64,000 nucleotides of DNA from positions 62,001 through 126,000 of the forward strand of contig JADYZU010000020.1 of NCBI GenBank assembly GCA_020852925.1. Reading direction: 5' to 3'. Origin of the DNA: Rubellimicrobium sp. (GTDB lineage Bacteria; Pseudomonadota; Alphaproteobacteria; Rhodobacterales; Rhodobacteraceae). This document shows positions 36,379-44,464 of the stretch, one piece after another; position 1 is the stretch's first letter, and every line of letters starts with the position of its first letter. The position numbers were made by a program, and so were the translations under genes. The notes below the pieces were generated by a model. The model worked only from the letters and a program-made list of their open reading frames with translations. It ran no database searches and was not told the DNA's origin.

Positions 36379-38271
36379 TCAGATCAGTGTCCGTGCCCAT
36401 GCGTCCTCGACGTCCGCGCACCAGTTGCCCACGTTCCATTGGCCATAGGCGCCCATCCCCCCCTCGGGCGCGGGGCCCCAGTAGACCGGCACATGGACGA
36501 GGCTCAGCCCCGGATGCGCCTGCGCGCGCCCGAGCGCCTGGTTCAGCGATTCGGGCGAGGTGCCGCCGTCCAGCGCCACGACCCCGGCGACGCTGCGCGC
36601 CATGGCCAGGTAATCGACTGCCACCCCGTCACTGGTGCGCCAGTCGCCGCCATATTGCGCCTCCTGCAACGAAGAGATCGCGGCCATGCGCCGGTTGTCG
36701 AACAGAAGGATCGTGCCATGCACCCCGTGTTCCACCCCGTCGATCAGGATCTGCGGGTTCATCATGAACGACCCGTCGCCGGTGAAGGCCACGCCATAGC
36801 GCCCGGCCCGGGCGATGGGCTGCGCCAGCAGCGCCGAGACAGCAAACCCCATGTAGGAGGCGCCGGTTTCGGTGAAGGTGCGGAATGGGGCGTCGTCCTC
36901 GACGATCTGAAAGCCGTTGGCCTGCACGTCTCCGGCGTCAAAGAACCTGATCGCGCCGCTGCGCCGGCAGAACGCATCGGCGGCGGCAATTGCCTGCGGT
37001 TGCGTCATCACCGGGCGCTGCCAGACCGGATCGAGGATCGGCGCCCCGCTGGCGCGCGCGGCGCGGAAACGCTGCCATTCGGCCTTTTTCGCCGCAGCGG
37101 CCGACAGCCACGCCGCCTTGCCCGCATCGGGCGCAAGCCCGGCCAGCGCGCGCGTCAGCCGCCCCGCCACCGCCGCGGCATCGCCCGGCAGGGCGACCGT
37201 CCGGTTGTAGTGCTGCACGTCCACCGGATCGGCGTTGATGTTCACCACATGGCGCACCTTCTTCCAGCCGATGCCGGAACAATCCGCCTGACAGACCGCG
37301 CGCGAACCGATGACGATCAGGGTCTCGGCCTCGTCCATCGCCCAGTTGCCGCTGATCGTGCCCTTTGAACCGCCGACATGGAGGTTCTGCGGATGCGAGT
37401 CCGGCAGCACGCCCAGCGATCCGGGCGACAGCACCACCGCCGCGCCCGCCGCCTCGGCCAGGGCGCGGACGCCCTGGGCGGCATGGCGCGCCCCCCCCCC
37501 CGCCTTGATCGCCACACGGGGCGAGGCGGCAATGATTCGCGCGGCCGTCTGGATCGCTCCGTCATCGGCGGGCGCAAGCGGCGTGAATAGCGGCCGTTCG
37601 GGCAGCGCATCGAGGCGCAGGTTCACCGTGGCGGGCTGGGTATTGAGCGGCAGGTTCAGGTAGAACGGCCCCGCCTTCCACGGATGAAAGACCGCGGCCG
37701 CCCCCTTGCGCAGCGCGTCGCGCAGGCTGGCCGGATCCGACAGGGTGTAGGAGGCGCCCATCAGCGCGGTGATCTGGCCAAAGATGCCCTGCTGCGGCTT
37801 GGGCACCTGCTGCATGTTGTAGCCTTCGCCATGCGTGGTCTCGTCACCGTAAAGGTGCCAGACGCCCACCCCGTTCGAGGCCGCCGCCAGCGAGGCCGCC
37901 ATCGCCTGCAAAGCCCCGGGCCCGATCGAGGTGACGACCGCCGGCACTTCGTTCCACACCCAGGAAAGGGCGGTGCCCGCATGGGCCATTTCGACCTCGT
38001 TGCGGAACTGCCAGCACCGCACGAGGCCCGCGCCCTCGTAGACGCGCAGCACATCGGCAATCGCGGTCGAGCCGTGGCCGAAGATCGCCAGATATTTCGT
38101 CACCCCTTGCCGCATGAGGCCAAGGACCAGCGCCTCGGCCAGGGGCATGGTCACCACCTCGGACAGGGCGCCCGCGTCGATGAGGGCCGCCAGGCCACCC
38201 CCGTCGGCGATGAAGCGGGCGCGTGATTCGGCTGTGGTCAGATCGGCGAAACGGCGGCTCGCGGTGTCCAT
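36379..38271 (-). CDS. Thiamine-diphosphate enzyme, IolD-like
   Basis: A 630-residue ThDP enzyme resembling IolD, which opens the ring of trihydroxycyclohexane-1,2-dione. IFGHG (63-67) matches the family; the ThDP-activating Glu is probably Glu92 in QFRNEVEMAHAG; the ThDP/Mg site is GDGSFMMN (from 498) and ends in LLFDN (525-526) rather than NN, a form also seen in IolD. ATG 38271 starts the protein after a ten-base gap from the Gfo/Idh gene. No iolB, iolC, iolE or iolG partners are present, so the substrate is open; acetolactate-synthase-like lyase chemistry is another option. Confidence 0.82.
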   Translation of the reverse strand: MDTASRRFADLTTAESRARFIADGGGLAALIDAGALSEVVTMPLAEALVLGLMRQGVTKYLAIFGHGSTAIADVLRVYEGAGLVRCWQFRNEVEMAHAGTALSWVWNEVPAVVTSIGPGALQAMAASLAAASNGVGVWHLYGDETTHGEGYNMQQVPKPQQGIFGQITALMGASYTLSDPASLRDALRKGAAAVFHPWKAGPFYLNLPLNTQPATVNLRLDALPERPLFTPLAPADDGAIQTAARIIAASPRVAIKAGGGARHAAQGVRALAEAAGAAVVLSPGSLGVLPDSHPQNLHVGGSKGTISGNWAMDEAETLIVIGSRAVCQADCSGIGWKKVRHVVNINADPVDVQHYNRTVALPGDAAAVAGRLTRALAGLAPDAGKAAWLSAAAAKKAEWQRFRAARASGAPILDPVWQRPVMTQPQAIAAADAFCRRSGAIRFFDAGDVQANGFQIVEDDAPFRTFTETGASYMGFAVSALLAQPIARAGRYGVAFTGDGSFMMNPQILIDGVEHGVHGTILLFDNRRMAAISSLQEAQYGGDWRTSDGVAVDYLAMARSVAGVVALDGGTSPESLNQALGRAQAHPGLSLVHVPVYWGPAPEGGMGAYGQWNVGNWCADVEDAWARTLI

Positions 38272-38281
38272 TGACCAACCC

Positions 38282-39352
38282 TCACTCGGACAGACGGATG
38301 GAGCGGCCCTCGCGGGCGGATTGTTCGGCGGCAAGGGCGAAACGCAGCACCTGCCGCCCCTGCCGCGGGGTCAGGAGGGGGGGACGGCCCGCGCCGATCG
38401 CCTCGATATAGTCGCGGGTCGAGAGGACAAAGCTCTGCTCCCAGCCCGAAGGCACGTCGTAATGCGTCAGCGCGCCGTCGCGGTAGAGTGACACCGGCGG
38501 CGTCGCCGCCAGCCGCCCGTGCCCGCCGTTGATGAAGATGACCCCCCTTGTCCCGGTGATCTCCACCCGGTCGTCCTGCGCATAATACTGCGAGATCATC
38601 TCCATCTCGGGGGAATAGACCACCTCGAGATTGCCGACGCGGTTGCCGGGAAAGCGGAATGAGATCATCGACTGCGCGTCGAACCGGATGCCGCCCGGCC
38701 CCTCGCCCCAGTTGATGAAGGCGTGCACCTCCTCGGGGTCGCCCATGAAATGCCAGGCAAGCGCGAACTTGTGGTGCCCGTCGTCGAACACCAGCGGCCC
38801 GCCTCCGGCGTGGTCATGCTCCTGCCGCCAGGCGTTGGCGGCGGCGGGCACCTTCCAGGCTGTGGCGCTGCGGGCCGGGTTCGACTTGATGCGGATCGAC
38901 AGCGGCGTGCCGATCGCGCCCTCGTCGATCAGGGCGCGGGCCTTGAGGACCGGGGGATAGAAGATGAAGTTCTCGAAGATCTTCACCGGCCGGTCATGGG
39001 CCTCGGCCGCCGCCACCAGTTCGTCCGCCTCGGCCAGGGTCAGGCACATCGGCTTTTGCAGCGACACGATCTTGCCGGCCGCCATCGCCTTTTTCGCCAC
39101 CGGCAGATGCAGGTGATGCGGCAGCAGGATCTCGACCAGGTCGATGTCGGGACGGGCCAGAAAGCGGTCGATGTCGTCGTCGATGGCGATGTCGGGCACG
39201 CCCCAGGCACGGGCCTTGGCGCGGGCCTGCGCCGCGTCGCGGTCGCACAGCGCGACCAGACGGGCGGCCGGGTTCTGAAGGTATTCGATGGCGTGCAGGT
39301 CGGAAATCCGGCCGGCGCCGATGATGCCGGCGCGAAGCGGGCCACTGGTCAT
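38282..39352 (-). CDS. Gfo/Idh/MocA family oxidoreductase
   Basis: A 356-residue dehydrogenase with an N-terminal Rossmann loop GIIGAGRIS (9-17) and a C-terminal alpha/beta domain. The usual EKP is QKP here (Lys100-Pro101 in SLQKPMCLT); FDDGHHKFAL likely holds the catalytic histidine. The family oxidises sugars or polyols such as inositol, glucose or 1,5-anhydrofructose with NAD(P). The stop overlaps no gene, but its start overlaps the IclR stop (four bases), coupling it to the regulator. Confidence 0.88.
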   Translation of the reverse strand: MTSGPLRAGIIGAGRISDLHAIEYLQNPAARLVALCDRDAAQARAKARAWGVPDIAIDDDIDRFLARPDIDLVEILLPHHLHLPVAKKAMAAGKIVSLQKPMCLTLAEADELVAAAEAHDRPVKIFENFIFYPPVLKARALIDEGAIGTPLSIRIKSNPARSATAWKVPAAANAWRQEHDHAGGGPLVFDDGHHKFALAWHFMGDPEEVHAFINWGEGPGGIRFDAQSMISFRFPGNRVGNLEVVYSPEMEMISQYYAQDDRVEITGTRGVIFINGGHGRLAATPPVSLYRDGALTHYDVPSGWEQSFVLSTRDYIEAIGAGRPPLLTPRQGRQVLRFALAAEQSAREGRSIRLSE

Positions 39353-40092
39353 GCGGGTTCGTCCTTCTTCAATCCCGCCTCGCGGGCGGCGGCCACGATC
39401 CGGCCAAGTTCATTCAGGCGTTCGTCTGTCACCCGCACCGAAGGCCCCGAGACACCGATGGCGGCGATCATCGCGCCGTGGGCGTCATGGATCGGGCGCG
39501 CGACGCAGCGCACGCCATGGGCGAATTCCTCGTCGTCGATGGCATAGCCACGGCTGCGGGTGCGGGCGATCTCGTCGGCAAGGGCGCGTGCGGTGGTCAG
39601 GGTGCGTGGCGTATAGGCCGGCTGGGACGAGGGGGTGCGCGCCCCCCCGAAGGCCAGGAACGCCTTGCCCAGCGCGGTGCAATGCAGCGGCGAAAGCGCG
39701 CCGATCGGATGGTCCACCTTGAGGGGCAGGGGCGAATCGACCTTGTCGATATACCAGACCCTCTCGCCCACCAGCACGGCAAGATGGGCGCATTCCCCGG
39801 TTTCGGCCACCAGCGATTCGAGGGTGTCGCGCCAGGCCTCCTTGACCGCGACGATCTCTTCCAGCGTGTGTTCGGTCCGCGCCGCGCCCGACAGTTTCGC
39901 GCTGGCCATGTAGCGGCGGCCATCGTCCTGCACGGCATAGCCCGCGGCAACCAGCGTCTTGAGCAGATGCGCCGCGTTCGACTTGTCCACGCCCAGCGCC
40001 TCGGCCAGGTCGGTCATGCGCACGGGCCCCGGATTCGCCGTCATGTAATCGAGCGCTTCAAGGCCGCGGGTCAGGGATTGCAGGAGGCGCAT
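39349..40092 (-). CDS. IclR family transcriptional regulator
   Basis: A 247-residue regulator: winged HTH in MTDLAEALGVDKSNAAHLLK followed by an effector domain with CTALGKAFLA and a C-terminal GVSGPSVRV. ATG 40092 is preferred since GGAG lies 10 bases upstream; longer in-frame starts at 40131 and 40152 lack one. It probably controls the operon it heads and the divergent ABC importer, responding to a sugar or its acid. The 218-base divergent region contains inverted repeats. Confidence 0.88.
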   Translation of the reverse strand: MRLLQSLTRGLEALDYMTANPGPVRMTDLAEALGVDKSNAAHLLKTLVAAGYAVQDDGRRYMASAKLSGAARTEHTLEEIVAVKEAWRDTLESLVAETGECAHLAVLVGERVWYIDKVDSPLPLKVDHPIGALSPLHCTALGKAFLAFGGARTPSSQPAYTPRTLTTARALADEIARTRSRGYAIDDEEFAHGVRCVARPIHDAHGAMIAAIGVSGPSVRVTDERLNELGRIVAAAREAGLKKDEPA

Positions 40093-40310
40093 GGTCTGTT
40101 CTCCGCCCGGTTCGGGTTGCAGTTGACCCATGTTAAACCGAAAGTTTGACATGGGGCAACTTTTCAACCTTTGGACCGGCTCTTTTCCGTTTATTTGCCG
40201 GATATGCCACCATATGCAACACTTTTTGTTGACATAGACGAACTTCCCTGCTGTTTTCGTCCCAGGCGGCGTCGATTGTGCCGCATGCGCAAACTTCTTG
40301 GGAGGAAGCG
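40093..40310. promoter_or_regulatory. Divergent control region of the catabolic operon and ABC importer
   Basis: AT-richer than its surroundings. A candidate rightward promoter has TTGACA at 40229-40234 with a weak -10 (TGTTTT, 40252-40257). An inverted repeat CAACA/TGTTG (40217-40221, 40227-40231) overlaps the -35, and a second AAAGTT/AACTTT (40141-40146, 40158-40163) lies nearer the IclR gene. Both could be operators. GGAGGAAG just before 40311 is the ribosome site for the binding protein. Confidence 0.55.
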
Positions 40311-41582
40311 ATGGAAAGGATCAGTCGGCGCGCGGTGCTCATGAGCACGCTTGCGATTCCGGCGCTGGGTGCGGCGCGCATGGCCTGGGCCGCAGGCGGC
40401 GAAGTGACGATCAGCCACTATTTCACCGGCGAGCTGGGCATGGCCGCCTTCAATGCCCAGGTGGCCAAGTTCACCGAGGCGACCGGGATCACGCTGCGCG
40501 ACAGCCCCGTGGGACACGAGGACTTCAAGACCGACATCCTCGTGCGGGCCGCCGGCAACAGCCTGCCCGACGTGTTCAGCTACTGGGCCGGGGCGCGCGT
40601 GCAGTTCATCGTCGATTCGGGCGCGCTGCACCCGATCGACGGGATGTGGGCGGCCAAGGGCCTTGACGACGTGATCGCCAAGCCGGTCGCGGACAGCGCC
40701 ACCCTCTACAACGGCAACCGCTATCTGGTGCCGTTCAACTACCACTACGCCGGCATGTTCTACAACAAGGCCGTCCTTGCCGACGCCGGCATGACCGAGG
40801 CGCCGGCAACCTGGGACGACTTCCTCGCGCTGTGCGAAGCGCTGAAGGCCAAGGGCGTGGCGCCGATCGCGCTGGGCTCCAAGAACCGCTGGCCGGCACA
40901 GTTCTGGTTCGACTACCTGCTGCTGCGCACCGCCGGCCCCGACTATCGCGCGCGCCTGATGGCCGGCGAGGCCAGCTATGCCGATCCCGAGGTCGCCGCC
41001 GCCATGGCGATGTGGAAGGATCTGTTCGACAAGGGTTATTTCGCCGAGAACGCCAATGCCGACGACTGGACCGACGCCGCCGACAAGGTGACGCGCGGCG
41101 ATGCGGCGATGACGCTCATGGGCACCTGGATCACCGGCTACTGGAACGGCAACGGCCTGGTTCCCGGCGAGGACTACGACTTCTTCGAGTTCCCGAAGAT
41201 CGCCGACGGTGTGCCAAACGCGGCCGTGGGTCCGGTGGACGGGCTGGTCATCGCCCATAACGCGCAGAACATCGAGGGCGCCGAGGAATTCCTCGCGTTC
41301 ATGGTGTCGGATGCCGGCGTGCAGGCGGCCTGGGCCGATGCGCAGGGCGCGCTGTCGGCGAATGTGAACGTCGATCCCGCCGCCTACAACGTGGTGATGC
41401 AGAAGGCGGCGGCAACCGTGGCCGCGGCCGAGGCGTTCGCCTTCAACTATGACCTTGCGACCCCGCCGCCGGTGGCCGAAGTGGGCCTGTCGATGTTCAC
41501 CCGCTTCATCGACAGCCCGGCCGATGCCGAAGCGATTCTTGCGCAGACCGCCAGCGACGCGCAGGCTGCTTTCAGCGAGTAA
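40311..41582 (+). CDS. ABC transporter extracellular sugar-binding protein
   Basis: A 423-residue periplasmic binding protein of the carbohydrate-uptake type 1 group. The N-terminus has a twin-arginine signal (ISRRAVLMSTLAIPALG, cleavage likely after AWA near residue 27), so export may be Tat-dependent. ISHYFTGELGMAAFNAQV and the C-terminal ALSANVN segment fit sugar-binding proteins. First gene of the importer, separated from the permease gene by a strong stem-loop. Sugar not predictable. Confidence 0.93.
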   Translation: MERISRRAVLMSTLAIPALGAARMAWAAGGEVTISHYFTGELGMAAFNAQVAKFTEATGITLRDSPVGHEDFKTDILVRAAGNSLPDVFSYWAGARVQFIVDSGALHPIDGMWAAKGLDDVIAKPVADSATLYNGNRYLVPFNYHYAGMFYNKAVLADAGMTEAPATWDDFLALCEALKAKGVAPIALGSKNRWPAQFWFDYLLLRTAGPDYRARLMAGEASYADPEVAAAMAMWKDLFDKGYFAENANADDWTDAADKVTRGDAAMTLMGTWITGYWNGNGLVPGEDYDFFEFPKIADGVPNAAVGPVDGLVIAHNAQNIEGAEEFLAFMVSDAGVQAAWADAQGALSANVNVDPAAYNVVMQKAAATVAAAEAFAFNYDLATPPPVAEVGLSMFTRFIDSPADAEAILAQTASDAQAAFSE

Positions 41583-41598
41583 CCTGGTAACGATATGG

Positions 41599-41625
41599 TC
41601 GGGCCGCCCCCAGCGGGCGGCCCGA
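41599..41625 (+). repeat. Intercistronic stem-loop between the binding protein and permease genes
   Basis: Eleven-bp perfect stem TCGGGCCGCCC (41599-41609) with GGGCGGCCCGA (41615-41625) and a five-base loop. Such hairpins 3' of binding-protein genes protect that message and give it higher yield than the permeases. No T-run follows. Confidence 0.8.
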
Positions 41626-41646
41626 ATCCGCAAGGAGGCGGGCAGG

Positions 41647-42528
41647 ATGGACGAACACAACCGCCTGTGGCGTATCGCCCTGCTTGGGGCACCTCTGTCG
41701 GTTTTCGCGGCCTTCGTGATCTGGCCGCTGCTGTCGTCCTTCTTCTATGCCTTCACCAACTGGAACGGGTTCAATCCCGACTACGATTTTGTCGGCTTTG
41801 CCAATTTCACCCGGATCTGGACCGACCGCCTGTTCTTTCAGGCAACGGTGAACACCGCGATCTGGATGGGCGCCGCCATTGTCCTGCCAACCACATTCGG
41901 ACTCGGGCTTGCGCTCCTGCTCGATGCCAAGGTGCCGGGCGGGCGGGTGTTCAAGAGCATCTTCTACCTGCCGATCTGCCTTTCGGCGGTGATCGTCGGG
42001 CAGACGTGGACCTGGCTCTATCAGCCCGACTGGGGCCTTCTGAACACGGTGCTGGGCGGCCTGACCGGCGAACGGCACACCTGGGCCTGGCTGGCCAAGC
42101 CCGATACCGCGCTGTGGTCGGTCATCATCGCCTGGACCTGGCAGCAGACCGGGCTTGCCATGGTGATCTATCTGGCCGGCCTGACCGGCATTCAGGAGGA
42201 TCTTCTCGAGGTCTGCGAGATCGAGGGTGCCACGCCCTGGCAGCGGTTCCGCATGGTGGTGCTGCCGCTTCTGGCGCCGTCAACCGTGGTGGTGATCGCG
42301 CTTTCGGTCATCAACTCCCTGAAGGGGTTCGACATCCTCTACACCATGACCGGTGGCGGGCCGTTCAATTCGTCGGATACGCTGGCCATGCACATGTATA
42401 ACGAAAGCTTCAAGAAATATCACATGGGTTACGGTTCGGCGATTTCGGTGGTGCTGTTCCTCATCGCCATGGTGATCATCGGCGTCTATTTCCGGCAGTT
42501 GCGCAAGGTGGACCGAATCTATGGCTGA
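41647..42528 (+). CDS. ABC transporter permease (MalF type)
   Basis: A 293-residue inner-membrane permease with about six hydrophobic segments. The EAA loop that contacts the ATPase is EVCEIEGATPWQRFRMVVLP. ATG 41647 follows a ribosome-site stretch AAGGAGGCGGGCAGG. Its last eight bases overlap the next permease gene. Confidence 0.92.
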   Translation: MDEHNRLWRIALLGAPLSVFAAFVIWPLLSSFFYAFTNWNGFNPDYDFVGFANFTRIWTDRLFFQATVNTAIWMGAAIVLPTTFGLGLALLLDAKVPGGRVFKSIFYLPICLSAVIVGQTWTWLYQPDWGLLNTVLGGLTGERHTWAWLAKPDTALWSVIIAWTWQQTGLAMVIYLAGLTGIQEDLLEVCEIEGATPWQRFRMVVLPLLAPSTVVVIALSVINSLKGFDILYTMTGGGPFNSSDTLAMHMYNESFKKYHMGYGSAISVVLFLIAMVIIGVYFRQLRKVDRIYG

Positions 42529-43378
42529 GACCCTCGCCCCGCCGGCGCCGGGCCGTTTCAACCCCTGGCCGGCGACGATCTTCGTCATCCTTCTTGTGCT
42601 TGCGGTGCTGTTCCTGCTGCCGACCGCGGGTGTGCTGCTGTCGTCGATCAAGACCACGCGCGACATCTCACTGGGGGATCTGTGGTCGCTGCCAGATGCG
42701 CTCTATCTGGGCAACTTCGCAGAGGTGCTCGCGAACCCATCGGTGCGGATCTATTTCCTCAACACCGTGCTGGTGACGCTGCCGGCGACCGCGGTCTCGA
42801 TCGCGCTAGGCATCCTTGCGGGCTATGTCTTTGCCAAGCTGCCCTTCAGGGGGTCCGAGGCGCTGTTTCTCGTCCTCATTGCCGGCATGTTCTTTCCGCC
42901 GCAGGTGATCCTTGTGCCGCTCTTCCGGCTGTTCAACGGCATGGGCCTCATCGACACGCTCTGGCCGGTGATCATCGTGCACTCGGCCCTCGGCATTCCG
43001 ATCTGCACGCTGATGATGCGCAACTTCTTTGCCACCGTTCCCAACGCCCTGCGCGAGGCCGCGATCATGGAGGGCGCAAGCGAGTGGCAGGTTCTCACCC
43101 GGGTCGTGCTGCCGCTGTCGCTGCCGGCGCTGGCGGTGCTGGCCACGCTCCAGTTCACCTGGATCTGGAACGATTTCCTCTGGCCGCTGATCTTCACCCA
43201 GTCCGACAACAAGCGGACGATCATGATCGGGATCGTCAACCTCAAGGGTCAGTATTCCGTCGCCTGGGGGGTGCAGGGGGCGCTGTCGCTGCTCGCCAGT
43301 CTGCCCACCCTCCTCATCTTCCTGTTCTTCCAGCGCTACTTCATCAAGGGGATGACCATGGGCGCGGTCAAGGGATAG
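42521..43378 (+). CDS. ABC transporter permease (MalG type)
   Basis: A 285-residue permease with six predicted helices and EAA loop EAAIMEGASEWQVLTRVVLP. It forms the heterodimeric channel with the preceding permease. The C-terminus FFQRYFIKGMTMGAVKG is typical of the MalG group. Three bases separate it from the ATPase gene. Confidence 0.93.
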   Translation: MAETLAPPAPGRFNPWPATIFVILLVLAVLFLLPTAGVLLSSIKTTRDISLGDLWSLPDALYLGNFAEVLANPSVRIYFLNTVLVTLPATAVSIALGILAGYVFAKLPFRGSEALFLVLIAGMFFPPQVILVPLFRLFNGMGLIDTLWPVIIVHSALGIPICTLMMRNFFATVPNALREAAIMEGASEWQVLTRVVLPLSLPALAVLATLQFTWIWNDFLWPLIFTQSDNKRTIMIGIVNLKGQYSVAWGVQGALSLLASLPTLLIFLFFQRYFIKGMTMGAVKG

Positions 43379-43381
43379 CAC

Positions 43382-44452
43382 ATGGCTGAACTCATCCTGT
43401 CGAACCTTCGCAAGTCCTTTGGCCCGCACGAGGTGATCCGCGGCCTTGACCTGAGCATCGGCGACGGCGAATTCGTGGTCTTTGTCGGCCCCTCGGGCTG
43501 TGGCAAATCCACGACCCTGCGCATGATCGCCGGGCTCGAGGATGCGACCACGGGCACGATCCGCCTTGGCGGGCGCGACGTGACCCGCGCCCGGCCCGCC
43601 GATCGCGGCATCGCCATGGTGTTCCAGTCCTACGCGCTGTTTCCGCACATGACCGTGGCCGGAAACATCGGCTTTGGCCTGCGCCTGCAAAAGACCCCAC
43701 GCGACGAGATCGACCGCCGCGTGGCCGAGGTGGCGCGGACCCTGCATCTCGAGGAACTGCTTGAACGGATGCCGCGCGAACTCTCGGGCGGGCAGCGTCA
43801 GCGTGTGGCGATCGGCCGCTCGATCATCCGCGATCCCAGGGTGTTCCTGTTCGATGAGCCGCTCTCGAACCTCGACGCCGCGCTCCGGGTGCAGATGCGG
43901 CTGGAAATCGCGCGCCTGCACAAGGCGCTGGGCACCACCATGGTCTATGTCACCCACGACCAGATCGAGGCGATGACCCTGGCCGACCGGATCGTGGTGT
44001 TCAACGCGGGCCGGATCGAACAGGTGGGCACGCCGATGGACCTTTACGAACGCCCCGCCAACCGTTTTGTCGCCGGCTTCATCGGCGCCCCTGCGATGAA
44101 TTTCCTGCCGGCTGCGGCGCGGGATGGCCGGATCGACGTGGCCGGGCTGGGGTCCGCCCCGGTCACCGGCAATACCGGCGCGGTCGCCGAGGTGGGCATC
44201 CGTCCCGAACATCTGCGGGTGGGCCCGCCTGACGGGGCGGCCGTGCGTGGCCGGGTGGAACTGATCGAACGGCTCGGGGCCGAGACCTTTGCCTATGCCC
44301 GTGTGGCGGGCCACGCGGACGAACTGACCCTGCGCCTGCCCGGCGAAACCCCTGTTCGCGCCGGCGAGGAGATAGGGATCACCCCGGAATGGGCGCGGGC
44401 GGTCTGGCTTGATGCCGGGGGGGTGGCGATCGGCGGGCTCGCCGTGCCCTGA
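43382..44452 (+). CDS. ABC transporter ATP-binding protein (UgpC/MalK type)
   Basis: A 356-residue ATPase: Walker [10 protein letters not shown], signature [14 protein letters not shown], Walker [14 protein letters not shown], switch His in VTHDQ, then a C-terminal TOBE/MalK regulatory domain (about 235-356). It powers the sugar importer. It converges with dnaE2 across 12 bases. Confidence 0.95.
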   Translation: MAELILSNLRKSFGPHEVIRGLDLSIGDGEFVVFVGPSGCGKSTTLRMIAGLEDATTGTIRLGGRDVTRARPADRGIAMVFQSYALFPHMTVAGNIGFGLRLQKTPRDEIDRRVAEVARTLHLEELLERMPRELSGGQRQRVAIGRSIIRDPRVFLFDEPLSNLDAALRVQMRLEIARLHKALGTTMVYVTHDQIEAMTLADRIVVFNAGRIEQVGTPMDLYERPANRFVAGFIGAPAMNFLPAAARDGRIDVAGLGSAPVTGNTGAVAEVGIRPEHLRVGPPDGAAVRGRVELIERLGAETFAYARVAGHADELTLRLPGETPVRAGEEIGITPEWARAVWLDAGGVAIGGLAVP

Positions 44453-44464
44453 GGGCCGCGCCTT

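Noticed and set aside
40131-40167. Longer IclR starts
   Set aside because: No ribosome site at these ATGs, whereas ATG 40092 has GGAG at good spacing and matches the usual family length.
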